From Colocasia esculenta (taxonomy: Eukaryota; Streptophyta; Magnoliopsida; Alismatales; Araceae), in NCBI GenBank assembly GCA_014218235.1, contig CM024766.1:48139359-48203358 (forward strand): a stretch of DNA of 64,000 nt, given 5' to 3'. Each line of letters starts with the position of its first letter. Position 1 is the first letter of the stretch. This document shows, piece by piece, positions 33,945 through 45,202 of the stretch. The translations under genes and the position numbers were made by a program. The notes beneath the pieces are model-generated. The model saw nothing but the letters and a program-made list of their open reading frames with translations, was not told the origin of the DNA and made no database searches.

Positions 33945-34691
33945 CTACACTACCTCTATCTCCTCAAGAGTAGGTGACTCATCAGCCTTGGGTACTAATA
34001 CCACGCTGGCAAGAAAAGCGTCACAACCCTTGACCACCATTCTCATCGCCTTCATGGCAGAGATAACAAACTTTCCCGTTAAGTTCCTTGGCAATGGATG
34101 AGAAAATTCATCCTCATTGGGAATGCGGAAAACAATCTTCGTCCCACGACAATCCACTAACGCATAGTGCTCCTCTAGCCAATCCAGATCAAGAATAGCA
34201 TCATAGTCCTTCATCTTTAGCAAGAAGAAACACCCTTCTAGAACTCTATCCTCAATGCACACCGGTAAGGATGGAATACACTTCCTAGTCGATACCGTAC
34301 TCGTAGGTGTGTGCACAGACAAAGGGACTTCTAACTCCTCAGACTCTAATCCTGACTTTAAAGTTAACTGCCTAGAAAAACGCTCGGAAATGAACGAGTG
34401 AGTGGCACCCGTATCAAATAAAACTCGAGCGTGCACACCCATGAAAAGAACCGTACCTTCAGTAACATGCTCCACCTGCTCGGCATCCTCACGAGCTAAC
34501 GCAAACACTCGACCTTGGGCTCGAGGCCTTCCTGGTCTTCCTGTCGCTGGCGCTACTGCTGCTGCCGCTGGTCCGCGCTGGACTCCCTGTTGAAGTCTGG
34601 GACAATCCTTGATCTTATGCTCACTGCTCCACACTTCAAGCACTTCCCCACCATCTTCCAACACTCTGTACCACCATGTGCCCTCCCTCAA
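33945..34691 (-). pseudogene. Tekay gag C-terminus and aspartic protease
   Basis: The frame begins in the zinc-knuckle tail ('SSEHKIKDCPRLQQ') and passes into an aspartic protease with 'ARVLFDTGATHSFIS' (DTGA active site) and 'DYDAILDLDWLEEHYALVDC'. The first half of the knuckle is in another frame and its leading Cys codon has become TGA (about 34690). The protease motif itself is intact. Confidence 0.88.
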
Positions 34692-35219
34692 TTAGGACAC
34701 TCCTTCTTGCCACTAGGGGAATGCTGAGAAGATACCTGACGACTTCCCGATACTATGGGATGCTGCGGTGACTGGTACGCCTTCTTCTTCTTCTCCTGCC
34801 TCTGGAACGGAGCTGTAGGCCTCTTCTGAGAAGCCTTCTTCTCCTCAAGATACTGCTCCATCTCTCCCTCCTGCCGACAAGCCGCCCTAAGAGCCTCATC
34901 GAGGGTACGATGGTCAAATGCCACCAACCTCGTCCTCAATGATGGTCTCAGACCCATCACGAACTTCTTCACCTTCCTGCGCTCATCAGCTACAATGTGA
35001 GGGGCATACTTCGATAGCTCGGCAAACCTGGCCTCGTACTCCAGGTACGGTCATGGAGCCCTGAGTCAAGGAGAGAAACTCCTGCTCCATCTTGTCTTGG
35101 ATGTGCTCCGGAACGAACTTGGCTCGAAAGCGCCTCACGAACTCGTCCCAAAACACCTCTACAACACCGCCCTCAAACCGGGTGCGTAACAACGAGGACC
35201 ACCACACATCGGCTCGCTC

Positions 35220-35296
35220 CTGTCAAAACATTCCATAAGGACCAATCCAGGCAATCTAGGCTTACAGAAATAAATACATAAACAATTTTCACATAC
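35220..35296 (-). other. intron-like segment 2 in Tekay gag (77 bp)
   Basis: Minus sense starts GTATGTGAAAA and ends TTTTGACAG. It splits 'TYMLQ' from 'ERADVWW', a junction that is continuous in gag proteins. The length is not a multiple of three and the insertion is phase 0. Confidence 0.75.
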
Positions 35297-35500
35297 CTGT
35301 AGCATATAGGTGGCTAGCGTGACCCTATCATCGTCAGCATACCTAATAGCTCGGAAGATCTTCTCAATCTCCCTCAGCCAGCTCTCTGCCAATAGCGGAC
35401 CACTCTCCCCCTTAAAAGAGGGTGGCGACATCCTCTTGAACCATTCCATGATGGAGGGTCCACCATGGTTCTGAGCCTGGGGAACTGCAGCCTGAGCCTG

Positions 35501-35585
35501 CTACAGCAACCAACATAAGCTACACATATACAATATAACAAACATGCAAGTAAATAGATCAGACTACTCTATTTACTATTCTAAC
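35501..35585 (-). other. intron-like segment 1 in Tekay gag (85 bp)
   Basis: Minus sense starts GTTAGAATAG and ends TTGCTGTAG. It is AT-rich, contains an in-frame stop, and separates two Gln/Ala-rich gag stretches ('QAQLEAQ' and 'QAQAAVPQAQ') at a codon boundary. Confidence 0.7.
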
Positions 35586-35960
35586 CTGAGCCTCCAGCTG
35601 AGCTTGGTGTGCAGCCTGAGTATGGGCCTGCGTCTGCATAGCCTGAACTAAACCTTGCATGAACACTCCATAGTCCACTGGTAGCGGTGGAGGAAGCACA
35701 GGACCTTGGGGTGCTGGGGCCTGCTGCTCACCCTGGCCCTCACGCCTAGGCTCCACTATCTCCTCTCTCCTCTGCTCACCCTCACGAGTAGGAACACCAC
35801 CACGCCTACCACGTGAAGCCATATCCTGCAAAATAATTTAATCGCATTTAGAGACTTCACTATCTAATTCCTAACTATCTTCATAGCTATGTGGACAATC
35901 TATAGAGACTTAGCATATAATGAAGATGATGGCATATGCATATTTATGTACAATCCCAAC

Positions 35961-35975
35961 CTGTCTCTGATACCA
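35961..35975 (-). other. primer-binding site of the Tekay element
   Basis: The minus strand reads TGGTATCAGAGACAG, matching the initiator tRNA-Met 3' end, five bases from the LTR end at 35981. Confidence 0.88.
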
Positions 35976-35980
35976 ATCTC

Positions 35981-36555
35981 TGTAACGACCCTCCTTATAC
36001 CGGTACGGTTATACCAACCCACCTCGATATAGAGAACGTCGCTACAATGGGACATTTACCCAACACATTCAATAGGCTGAGACGTACATAAATATGAACA
36101 CATAACAGTGGAATAAAAAAACTGAATGTTAATTTATTATTCCAACATCCACATTTATCCACAGTCTATATAGTACAAGAAAGAACTAAAGTTCTCATAA
36201 CTTAAATTTAAATCAAATACATTGTCCACAATGGAATTACATGTCGACCTTGATTACATACTTATAAAAAAAAGAGTACAAAAGTGCAAATCTCCACGAA
36301 GGTCTCCTACTCACGCTCCAAGTCACTCCTGACTATCTCCTCGGAAGAAGTAGAGATATCTGCACCTGTACGCCGAAGCAAAAGTGAGTCTAAAAGACTC
36401 AGCAAGCAAATCCATGCACATTACACATACATACATCATATGAACATTTTACTTTTAAACGAAACCACAATTACATGTAATATGGTTTAAACAATCTAAA
36501 CATGCTATTTCTACAACCTTATGATACATGACACACGCTTTATGTCACTTTCTAC
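35981..36555 (-). mobile_element. Tekay 5' LTR, left fragment (U5/R end)
   Basis: It matches 28102-28674 of the other LTR closely and stops at the tctac duplication where SIRE A begins. Confidence 0.93.
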
Positions 36556-36840
36556 TGATGATCAGTCTGTCCCCATGTAATTTTAATAATTATATATTAT
36601 TTGGTGATTAAAAAAACCATGTCAAAGATTACTAACACATATTCCATAAGTCTTGAGCACAGGAATATACAAGAAAATCAAGCAAATTTGGTAAGTATCT
36701 GAAGCAATATTAAGTTCAGCATGAAATTTCTCTAAGTCACATCGACTTTCCTTATGCTACAATGATTTCAGTAGAACTGTAAAGATTTCATAAGTGCCTT
36801 AACGATTTCCTCATAAACCTGAAACATCGTTTAGATTTAA

Positions 36841-37660
36841 ACAGAAATCGTTCCCATAACGATTTGCTCATCGCAACGATTCCTTTAGTCATCGTAACAA
36901 TTTGCTCATCGCAACGATTCCTTTAGTCATCGTAACGATTTGCTCATCGTAATGATTCCTTAGGTCATCGTAACGATTTGCTCATCGCAACGATTCCTTT
37001 AGTCATCGTAACGATTTGCTCATCGCAACGATTCCTTAAGTCATTGTAACGATTTGCTCATCGCAACGATTGCTTAAGTCATCGTAACGATTTGCTCATC
37101 GCAATGATTCCTTTAGTCATCGTAACGATTTGTTCATCGCAATGATTCCTTAAGTCATCGTAACGATTTGCTCATCGCAACGATTCCTTAAGTCATCGTA
37201 ACGATTTGTTCATCGCAACGATTCCTTTAGTCATCGTAACGATTTGCTCATCACAACGATTCCTTTAGTCATCATAACGATTTTCTCATCGCAACGATTT
37301 CTTTAGTCATCGTAACGATTTGGTCATCGCAACGATTTCTTAAGTCGTCGTAACGATTTGCTCATCACAACGATTCCTTAAGACGTCATAACGATTTGCT
37401 TCTCACATTGTCTTCATTAGTAATCATAACGATTTGCTTTGCGCAACGATTTCTTAAGTGTTCATAACGATTTCCTTAATGAACACAACGATTTACCTTG
37501 TACAACGATTTCTTTATAGATCACAACGATTTTCTTGTAACTCATAACGATTTGATTATATCGTCTTGATCATAACGATTCTTTTGTAGAAACATAACGA
37601 TTTGATACTAAGTTACAACGATTTGGCGGTTAGTGCATAACGATTTCATAAGTCATGAAT
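36841..37660. repeat. 38 bp tandem repeats (TAACGATTT / CAACGATTC) in the SIRE A 5' LTR
   Basis: About a dozen units of 'catcgtaacgatttgctcatcgcaacgattcctttagt' type (36880-37400), each made of two ~19 bp half-units around AACGATT, grade into looser AACGATTT repeats to about 37660. The array recurs at 59575-60315 in the 3' LTR. Confidence 0.92.
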
Positions 37661-38122
37661 GCATCGATTTTATGTTTATAACGACTTGATATTTAACAGC
37701 GTTGAATAGTCAAAGTCTTCGCACATATCTTTCTGACATCTGTGCATTTAATGAAGACTGAACGTATCTCTGCATGCATGCAGACGATATCGTCCATTAT
37801 CGTGCCTACTCTGTATGCATCTTTTTTGAACAACAAAATAGCATTACTACTTTGGTGAATACTCACACCAACGATGTCTGACAACAAGAGATAGCCTAGC
37901 TGTCTACTGTTTTAGCATTTAATATATGCAGGTTTCTGACAACATTCGTCATACAACGTTGGACCTTGTAGAAGCCAAAGGACACTTCAGAAGATCCTAT
38001 CTCTTTGCGTGCACAAATGGATAAAAGACTATTGACTGGAAGCTTCCAAGTGCCACTCAGTCTAACGTCCACCAAAAGCTAGAGGCAATGGATACTTCAA
38101 CGTTCAGATTTCAAATTGAAGC

Positions 38123-38130
38123 TATATATT
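38123..38130 (+). promoter_or_regulatory. TATA box of the SIRE A 5' LTR
   Basis: TATATATT in 'gaagctatatattgaag', downstream of the repeat array; the same motif is at 60785-60792 in the 3' LTR. Confidence 0.5.
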
Positions 38131-38826
38131 GAAGAAAGAAGCTTCACAAGAAAAAGACACATAGATAGAGAACGACAGTCATAGAAATCACTCTGATCAT
38201 CAAGTCTTCTGCGAGTTCTCAAGAAAGAGCCAAACCTCATTCCATTAGATTAGCTCTTTGCTCTCTGCATTGTTTGTAGATTTTCGAGAGAGCTTGTTTG
38301 GTTCTGAGAGTGAGCTTGTGTTAGTAGATCTCTTTTCTCTCAGTCCCTAGCTTCAGATCTTAGCTTGTCAAAGCTTGATCTAGGGGCTTAATCTCTTGCT
38401 TACTTGCTTCTGTGCTTGTACCCTTCGTGTGTGAAGGAAGACCTGGAGGTATCCAGGGTGTGTGTATGCCCTTCTAGTGTGAAGGAAGACCTGGTGGGGT
38501 ATCCAGGGTGTTGTTCCTCTTCAGGCTATGAAGAGAAGACCAGCTGAGCTGGGTGTTGTAATGTCTATAGGGGGACTGTACCCTAGTTAGTAAAATTCTG
38601 AGTTGTTGCTCAGGGACTGGACGTAGGACTTCTATGGAAAGGAGGTCCGAACCAGGATACATCTGGTGTTGTGTGATTTTCCTCTTTTGTTTGTTTTTTT
38701 TCTTTACTAGCACTAACAATCTTCAAAGTGTATTTCTTTGTGAACATTTTAGTGAACAAGTATTAATTGATAAATTTCAAAAGACCGATTCACCCCCCCC
38801 TCTGGGCTACCTAACTGGGCAACAAG

Positions 38827-38838
38827 TGGTATCAGAGC
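38827..38838 (+). other. primer-binding site of SIRE A
   Basis: TGGTATCAGAGC, complementary to the initiator tRNA-Met end, lies two bases after the LTR. Confidence 0.93.
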
Positions 38839-38888
38839 GAGTCTCTTCGACAAAGAAGAAGATCCAACGATCTGAAGAGTAAAGATCC

Positions 38889-40070
38889 ATGGTAGCCCAA
38901 GGTCACAATGAAGGTCAGTTTGTCAACCGACCACCATTGTTCGATGGAGAAGACTATGCTTACTGGAAAACAAGAATGAAGTATTTTCTACAAGGTAATG
39001 ACTACCAGATATGGTCCATAGTTGAAGAAGGCGATCTCCTAGTCACCAATGAAAAGGCTCAATGGACAGATGATGACAGGAAGAAGATTTCTTTAAACTG
39101 TAAGGCTAAAAGTATTCTGTGCTGTGCTCTCAGCAAGAAAGAATTCAATAGAGTATCAGCTTGCAAATCCGCAATGGAGATGTGGGAAAAATTGAGAATC
39201 ACTTATGAAGGCACGGACAAGGTTAAGGAAACCAGAATAGATATTCTGGTAACTCAATATGAGAGATTCCAGATGCAGCTAGGAGAGTCCATAACTCAAA
39301 TGTTCAGTAGATTCACAGACATTGCAAATGGATTAGCAGGACTTGGGAAGACCTATGAGATTGGAGATATGGTCAGAAAAATCCTTAGATCTCTTCCATC
39401 TACATGGACTCCCAAGGTAACCGCCATTGAGGAAGCTAATGATCTAAAGAGGATGTCTTTGGAAAAGCTCATTGGGTCCCTTATGGCCCATGAGATAAAT
39501 ATGGAGAGACTAGGAGAGTCCTCAAGCAGAAAGAAACATTCAAATGCTCTTAAAGCAGAGGAAGACATATCAGATGAGTCATCAGCCGAAGATGAAAGCT
39601 CAAATGATTGCGATGATGAAGAAGCCATGCTATCAAGAAGACTGCAGTGCATTCTAGCCAAGAAGAAGAAGTTCCAATCTGGAAGAAGACACTTCAAGAA
39701 AAATAAGGACTTCAAGAAACCAGATGGAAAGGATCAGAAAAAGGGCGAGCCCATATGCTACGAGTGTAAAAAGCCAGGACATATCAAAGCAGAATGTCTA
39801 AAGCTCAAGAAGCCTGAATTTAGAAAGAGGGAAAGCTCCAAGAAATTTAGGAGGCATAAGAAAAAGGTTATGGCAGCAGTATGGAGCAACAGCAACGACT
39901 CAGACAGTGAGTCTAGCTTAAACAGTAAAGAAGAAGAAGCCAACTTGGCTTTTATGGCAAACACTGAAGAGAAGGTAACTTCTGATTCATCCTTTGATTC
40001 TTGCAATAATTATGATTCTGATAATCTAGAAGAAGCTTTCAACGAATTATACTGTAAATGTAGGAAGTAA
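38889..40070 (+). pseudogene. SIRE A gag (capsid/nucleocapsid), frameshifted at its end
   Basis: The start ATG lies 50 bp after the PBS. 'PPLFDGEDYAYWKTRMKYFL' opens the copia gag; residues ~60-190 are the UBN2/gag core, including 'AMEMWEKLRITYEGTDKVKE' and 'KILRSLPSTWTPKVTAIEEA'. The zinc knuckle CYECKKPGHIKAEC spans residues 290-303, in a Lys-rich region. An acidic Ser-rich tail follows. The frame ends early near 40062, where SIRE B keeps reading into the coiled coil; one base appears lost. Confidence 0.93.
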
Positions 40071-40659
40071 CAAAACTACTAAAAGCTAGTAAGAAAAATA
40101 CTATATGTTTAGAAAACACTAATTCAGATCTAAAAACAGAAAATGAAGAATTAGAAAAACAAATAACTGAACTTAAAAGAAGAAATGAACTATTATGTGA
40201 AGATCTAAAAGATAAAATTAAACAAATAATCACATTAGAAAAACAGGAGAGTTCAGATGAACTGAGAAAAGAAATTAAACTTTAAATGAAGAAAATGACA
40301 AACTGTCAAGCACATTGGAGAAATTTACAAATGGTAAGAACTCCTTAATATTAAAAGGTGCTAGATGTTTAGGTAAGAAGAAACATGGTTTAGGCTATAC
40401 ACCACCAGAAAACGAAGAAACAATAATTCATCCCAAAATATATCCAATTCCAAAATTCATACCTGAACAAGACATAGAATACACAACTAATTTTAAATAC
40501 ATTGAAAAGGTAACTAAAACATCCTGCTGTAGCCACTATAATAAGTTAGGACATATAAAAATAACATGTCCAACTAGACATAAAAAATTGATAATTAAAA
40601 AGGAAACTGTTGACACTAACCAACAAGGACCCAAAAGAACTTGGGTACCTAAAACTTAA
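40071..40659 (+). pseudogene. SIRE A gag C-terminal coiled coil and second zinc-knuckle-like motif
   Basis: After the frameshift, a Glu/Lys/Leu-rich heptad segment (NEELEKQITELKRRNELL) covers about 40080-40270. A second shift lies near 40280. The frame then carries 'GLGYTPPENEE', 'CCSHYNKLGHIKITC' (a CCHC-like knuckle) and ends 'GPKRTWVPKT' at 40659, the usual gag end of SIRE-type elements. Confidence 0.85.
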
Positions 40660-41238
40660 TGTCTCCTTTTCAGGGAAACCTTCGAGCATCAAAGTGGTAC
40701 CTGGACAGCGGATGCTCAAGGCACATGTCAGGGAACAGGAAGCTATTCACTCATCTCCAAGCTGAAGAAGGAACAGTCACCTATGGAGATAATGGAAAAG
40801 GAACAGTGACAGGCAGTGGTTCTGTGAGCAACAAAGGGAAAACAATTATTGAAGATGTACTGTGTGTCAAAGGGCTAAAGTACAACCTCATAAGCATTAG
40901 CCAGCTTTGTGACAAAGGTCATCAGATCAAGTTCCAAGAGTCCAAGTGCAGTATCCTGAAGGATGGAGCAGTAATCTTCGAAGCTAACAGAGAAAAGAAC
41001 CTGTATGTGCTCTATCTTGAAGAACTCAAGGATCAAGACATCTGTTTAGCGACAAGCAAAGAGCAGTCAACTAAGCTGTGGCACAGAAGATTGGGCCACT
41101 GCAGTTTGGATGGCATGAACAAGCTCAGAAAGAGAAGTCTTGTGGAAGGTCTGCCAAAGGTCAGCTATAAATTGGATGGTATCTGCAGACCGTGTGCAAA
41201 AGGGAAGTCAACTGAGCTGTTGACTTCCCTTTTGCACT
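40659..41238 (+). pseudogene. SIRE A protease and start of integrase (GAG_pre-integrase)
   Basis: 'SKWYLDSGCSRHMSG' is the copia aspartic protease active site (DSG). 'GLKYNLISISQLCDKGH' and 'LWHRRLGHCSLDGMNKL' are the protease end and the GAG_pre-integrase zinc finger. The frame is diverted at about 41207 by an inverted duplication and stops at 41276, so protease and integrase are uncoupled. Confidence 0.92.
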
Positions 41239-41440
41239 CTATCTTGAAGAACTCAAGGATCAAGACATCTGTTTAGCGACAAGCAAGAGCAGTCAACTGA
41301 GCTGTGGCACAGAAGATTGGGCCACTGCAGTTTGGATGGCATGAACAAGCTCAGAAAGAGAAGTCTTGTGGAAGGTCTGCCAAAGGTCAGCTATAAATTG
41401 GATGGTATCTGCAGACCGTGTGCAAAAGGGAAGCACACTA
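41194..41440. repeat. inverted-junction duplication in the SIRE A pol gene
   Basis: A 19 bp perfect hairpin (41194-41212 and 41219-41237, loop tgagct) is followed by a second copy of sequence already present upstream: 41238-41440 repeats about 41011-41207 with few differences. The hairpin marks where the sequence jumped back. Confidence 0.92.
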
Positions 41441-43335
41441 AGAGTTCCTTCAAGTCAAAGTCTGTGGTAACCACCTCTAAACCCTTAGAACTCCTTCACA
41501 TGGATTTATTCGGGCCAATGAGGACCACTAGTCTTGGAGGAAAGAATTTTGGATTTGTTATTGTGGATGATTATTCTAGATTCACATGGGTTTCCTTCTT
41601 GAAGCATAAAGATGACACCTTTGATAGTTTTGTAAGCTTCAGCAGAAGAGTACAGAAAGACAAGAAGTTTTGCATTGTTGGAATCCGGTCAGATCATGGA
41701 GGAGAATTTCAAAATGAAAAATTTGCAAAATTCTGTGATGACCAAGGGATTGAGCATAACTTCTCAGCACCAAGGACACCACAGCAAAATGGAGTTGCTG
41801 AGAGGAAGAATAGAACCTTATTGGATATGGCAAGAACAATGCTGTCAGAATATGATTTACCAAGGTATTTCTGGGCCGAAGCAGTGAACACAACAAGCTA
41901 CATCATTAATAGAGTAATGATCAGACCCATCTTGAAGAAGACTGCATATGAGTTGTTCAAAGGAAAGAAGCCAAAGATCAGTCACTTCAGAACATTTGGA
42001 TGTCCATGCTTCATTCACAACAATGGCAAAAGAGACATTGGTAAGTTAGATGCCAAATCAGATGAAGACATCTTCATGGGGTACACTTCTAAACCCAAAG
42101 GCTATAGAGTGTTTAATAAACACACTTTATTAATTGAGCAGTCTGTACATATTATTTTTGATGAAACTAACCCTTCCTTGAGAAAGGAAGAAGATAGTGA
42201 CATTGATGATGCAGATGAATTGTCTAAGAAATTAAAGGATACATCAATTGAAGACAAGAATGATCCACCTCTGGAAGATCTGCAACAAAAGGACATTACA
42301 AATGAAAATATTCCAAAGGAGTGGAGATACAAAAAGGATCACCCATCCGAGAACATCATTGGTGATCCATCTGTAGGGGTAAGAACAAGAGGTAATGTAA
42401 TACCTTGTGATTATCTAGCATTTGTTTCTCAGATTGAGCCTAAGACAGTCAATGAAGCTCTCACTGATGAATCTTGGATTATAGCCATGCAAGATGAACT
42501 TAATCAATTCAAGAGAAACCAAGTATGGTCACTTGTTCCCAGACCATCAGACTATCCAGTTATTGGCACCAAGTGGGTGTTTAGAAACAAATTGGATGAG
42601 ACTAGTGTAATCTTAAGAAACAAGGCCAGACTGGTAGCTCAAGGCTATTCCCAAGAGGAAGGCATAAATTTCGACGAAACCTATGCACCTGTAGCTAGAC
42701 TTGAGGCTATCAGAATTTTACTTGCTTATGCATCAGCTTTAGATTTAAAACTATTTCAAATGGTTGTCAAATCTGCTTTTTTAAATGGTTTTATCAAGGA
42801 GGAAGTTTATGTGGAACAACCCCCAGGTTTTGATGACACAGAATTTCCTAATCATGTTTTTAAACTTCATAAGGCATTGTATGGTTTAAAGCAAGCACCT
42901 AGAGCCTGGTATGAAAGACTTAGCTCTTTTCTTTTAAACCATGGATTCAATAGAGGTCAAGTAGATAGCACTCTTTTTATAAAGTCAAAGGTCAACCATA
43001 TACTACTTGTTCAAATTTATGTAGATGACATAATTTTTGGATCTACTGATGAATCCCTTTGCAAGTATTTTAAAAATTTGATGCAGGGAGAATTCGAGAT
43101 GAGCATGATGGGGGAGCTCAACTATTTCCTTGGACTACAAATCAAGCAAGGAAAAGATGGGACCCACATCTATCAAGCAAAATACACCAAGGAGCTTCTG
43201 AAGAAATTTGGATTCGACAATGCCAAGCCACTGTCAACACCTATGAGCACATCAACAAGGATGGACAGTGACAAGAATGGTAAGAAAATAGACCAAAAGA
43301 ACTACAGAGGTATGATAGGTTCTTTACTTACCTAA
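41317..43335 (+). pseudogene. SIRE A integrase and reverse transcriptase (672-codon frame)
   Basis: It begins inside the duplicated GAG_pre-integrase segment. Integrase catalytic residues are Asp 63 ('LLHMDLFGPM'), Asp 126 ('RSDHGGEF') and Glu 162 ('GVAERKNRTLLD'), spaced DD35E. 'KPKISHFRTFGCPCFIHN' and an acidic linker precede RT: 'WSLVPRPSDYPVIGTKWVFR', 'ARLVAQGYSQEEGINF', 'LHKALYGLKQAPRAWYERL', and the active site 'IYVDDIIFGST' near residue 568. The frame stops within 'YRGMIGSLLT', where the family continues into RNase H; one T appears missing, as also in SIRE B. Confidence 0.95.
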
Positions 43336-43752
43336 CAGCTAGCAGACCTGATATTTTGTTTAGTGTATGTATATGTGCTAGATACCAAGCTGATCCTAGA
43401 GAATCACATCTGATCTCAGTTAAAAGAATCTTTAGATACCTATCTAGAACTCATGACTTAGGCCTGTGGTATCCAAAATCATGTGAAATTACTTAGTGGG
43501 ATACTCAGATGCTGATTATGCTGGATGCAAAATAGATAGAAAAAGCACCAGTGGTTGTTGTCAATTTCTTGCAGGTTGCTTGATATCATGGTCCTCAGGA
43601 AACAAAACTCAGTAGCACTATCAACAGCTGAAGCTGAGTACATAGCTGCTGGAAGTTGCTGTACACAACTCCTATGGATCAAGCAACAACTTGAGGATTA
43701 TGGACTACATATCAAGACAATTCCATTATTATGCGACAACACCAGTGCAATA
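43336..43752 (+). pseudogene. SIRE A RNase H, truncated by SIRE B
   Basis: Frames contain 'TASRPDILFSVC'-type sequence, 'GYSDADYAG' (first Asp), 'SALSTAEAEYIAA' (Glu) and 'LLCDNTSAI' (Asp). A shift near 43490 precedes the Asp block. Coding stops at 43752, where the SIRE B LTR starts. Confidence 0.88.
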
Positions 43753-44029
43753 TGATGATCAGTCTGTCCCCATGTAATTTTAATGTATTTTGGTTATTAA
43801 CAAAACTAAACTAGTTTTTATAAAAAATATCTAATGAATATTTCATAAGTCTTAAAGTACAGGAAAAATACCAAGGTCAATCAAGCCAATAAAGGTATGC
43901 ATTACTTCTCTGAAGTTTTAATCTTTTCAACATGATATTCTTTCTAAGTTCATATCGATTTCTGTTGAAATTCATAATGATTTCCTTATAAGACCGAAAA
44001 GTCATGTTGTTTCAATCAAGTCGATGTCA

Positions 44030-44720
44030 TAACGACTCTATGTCATACGACTCTATAAGTTATCATAACGACTTCTTTAGAAAGCGCAACGACTTGCCTA
44101 TCATAACGACTCTATAAATATCGCAACGATTTCTTTAGAAAGCGCAACGACTTGCCTGTCATAACGACTCTATAAGTTATCGCAACGATTTCTTTAGAAA
44201 GTGCAACGACTTGCCTGTCATAACGACTCTATAAGTTATCACAATGATTTCTTTAGAAAACGCAACGACTTGCTTGTTGTAACGATTTCATAAGTTATCG
44301 TAACGACTTCTTTAGAACTCGCAACGACTTGCTTGTTGTAACGATTTCATAAGTTACCGTAACGACTTCTTTAGAACTCGCAACGACTTGCTTGTTGTAA
44401 CGATTTCATAAGTTATCGTAACGACTTCCTTAGAACTCGCAACGACTTGCTTGTTGAAACGATTTCATAAGTTACCGTAACGACTTCTTTAGAAAGTGCA
44501 ACGACTTGCTTGTTGTAACGATTTCATAAGTTATCGTAACGACTTCTTTAGAACTCGCAATGACTTGATTGTTGTAACGATTTCATAAATTACCGTAACG
44601 ACTTCTTTAGAACTCGCAACGACTTACTTGTTGTAACGATTTGCTCTCTATAATGACTTGTTAGTATTCATAACGATTTGCTCTCTATAATGACTTGTTA
44701 GTATTCATAACGACTTCATA
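44030..44720. repeat. ~59 bp tandem repeats (AACGACTT / AACGATTT) in the SIRE B LTR
   Basis: Units of the type 'cgtaacgacttctttagaac tcgcaacgacttgcttgttg taacgatttcataagttac' (spaces mark sub-units) repeat from about 44290 to 44640, preceded by a diverged variant. The ~19-20 bp sub-period and AACGAYTT core are shared with SIRE A, but the higher-order unit is three sub-units, not two. Confidence 0.9.
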
Positions 44721-45194
44721 AGTCATATAGCCATCGATTTCATATCTTGATATCTTATTCATCTTAAAAGCGTTGACTAGTCAAAGTCCACGTAGACATC
44801 TCTCTGACGCTTCTGCATTTATGAGATCTGAACATATCTCTGCATACATACAGACAATATCATCCTTTATCGTGCTTACTCTGATAACATCTTTTAGAAT
44901 TAAGCTATTTGGCCTTACTATTTTCATTGCTACTGACGTTGACTGTCATCAGAGACAGCTTAGCTGTCTGCTATTTGAGATTGACATTTGTGCAGACCTC
45001 TGATCTAGCTTCATGGTACAACGTTAAACAAAATAGAAGCCAAAGGATATTTCTGAAGATCTCATCTCTTTGCGTGCTCAAGTGATCAAAAGGCTGTTGA
45101 CTGGAAGCTTCCAAGACTCCAGGTGTCATTCAGTCTAACGACTACTAAAAAGAGAGACAACGGACACTTCAACGTCTAGATTTCAAATTGAAGT

Positions 45195-45202
45195 TATAAA
45201 TA
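45195..45202 (+). promoter_or_regulatory. TATA box of the SIRE B LTR
   Basis: TATAAATA in 'gaagttataaatacaag'. Confidence 0.55.

Larger units (their letters stand above)
34692..35831 (-). pseudogene. Tekay gag with two GT-AG intron-like interruptions
   Basis: From the ATG at 35831 or 35822 the frame gives a Gln/Pro-rich N-terminus, then 'MEWFKRMSPPSFKGESGP' and 'DDRVTLATYMLQ', continuing 'ERADVWWSSLLRTRFEGG', 'FRAKFVPEHIQDKMEQEFLS' and 'KKFVMGLRPSLRTRLVAFDH', the standard retrotransposon gag core. Two segments, 35501-35585 and 35220-35296, break the frame and are bounded in minus sense by GT...AG at codon boundaries. Removing them places conserved blocks in register. A separate one-base insertion near 35043 shifts the frame before 'EARFAELSKYAP'-type sequence, so this copy is not functional even if spliced. 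Confidence 0.85.
36556..38824 (+). mobile_element. 5' LTR of SIRE A (2269 bp)
   Basis: It runs from TGATGATCAGTC to GGGCAACA, directly followed by the primer-binding site. The U3 contains the 38 bp repeat array, TATA is at 38123-38130, and tandem 'gtgaaggaagacctgg' phrases occur in the transcribed part (38430-38540). It is near-identical to the LTR at 59290-61482 by eye. Confidence 0.95.

Noticed and set aside
36841..37660. Regularly spaced repeats reminiscent of a CRISPR array
   Set aside because: The 'spacers' are themselves repeats, the units occur in both LTRs of a copia element, and the genome is a plant's.
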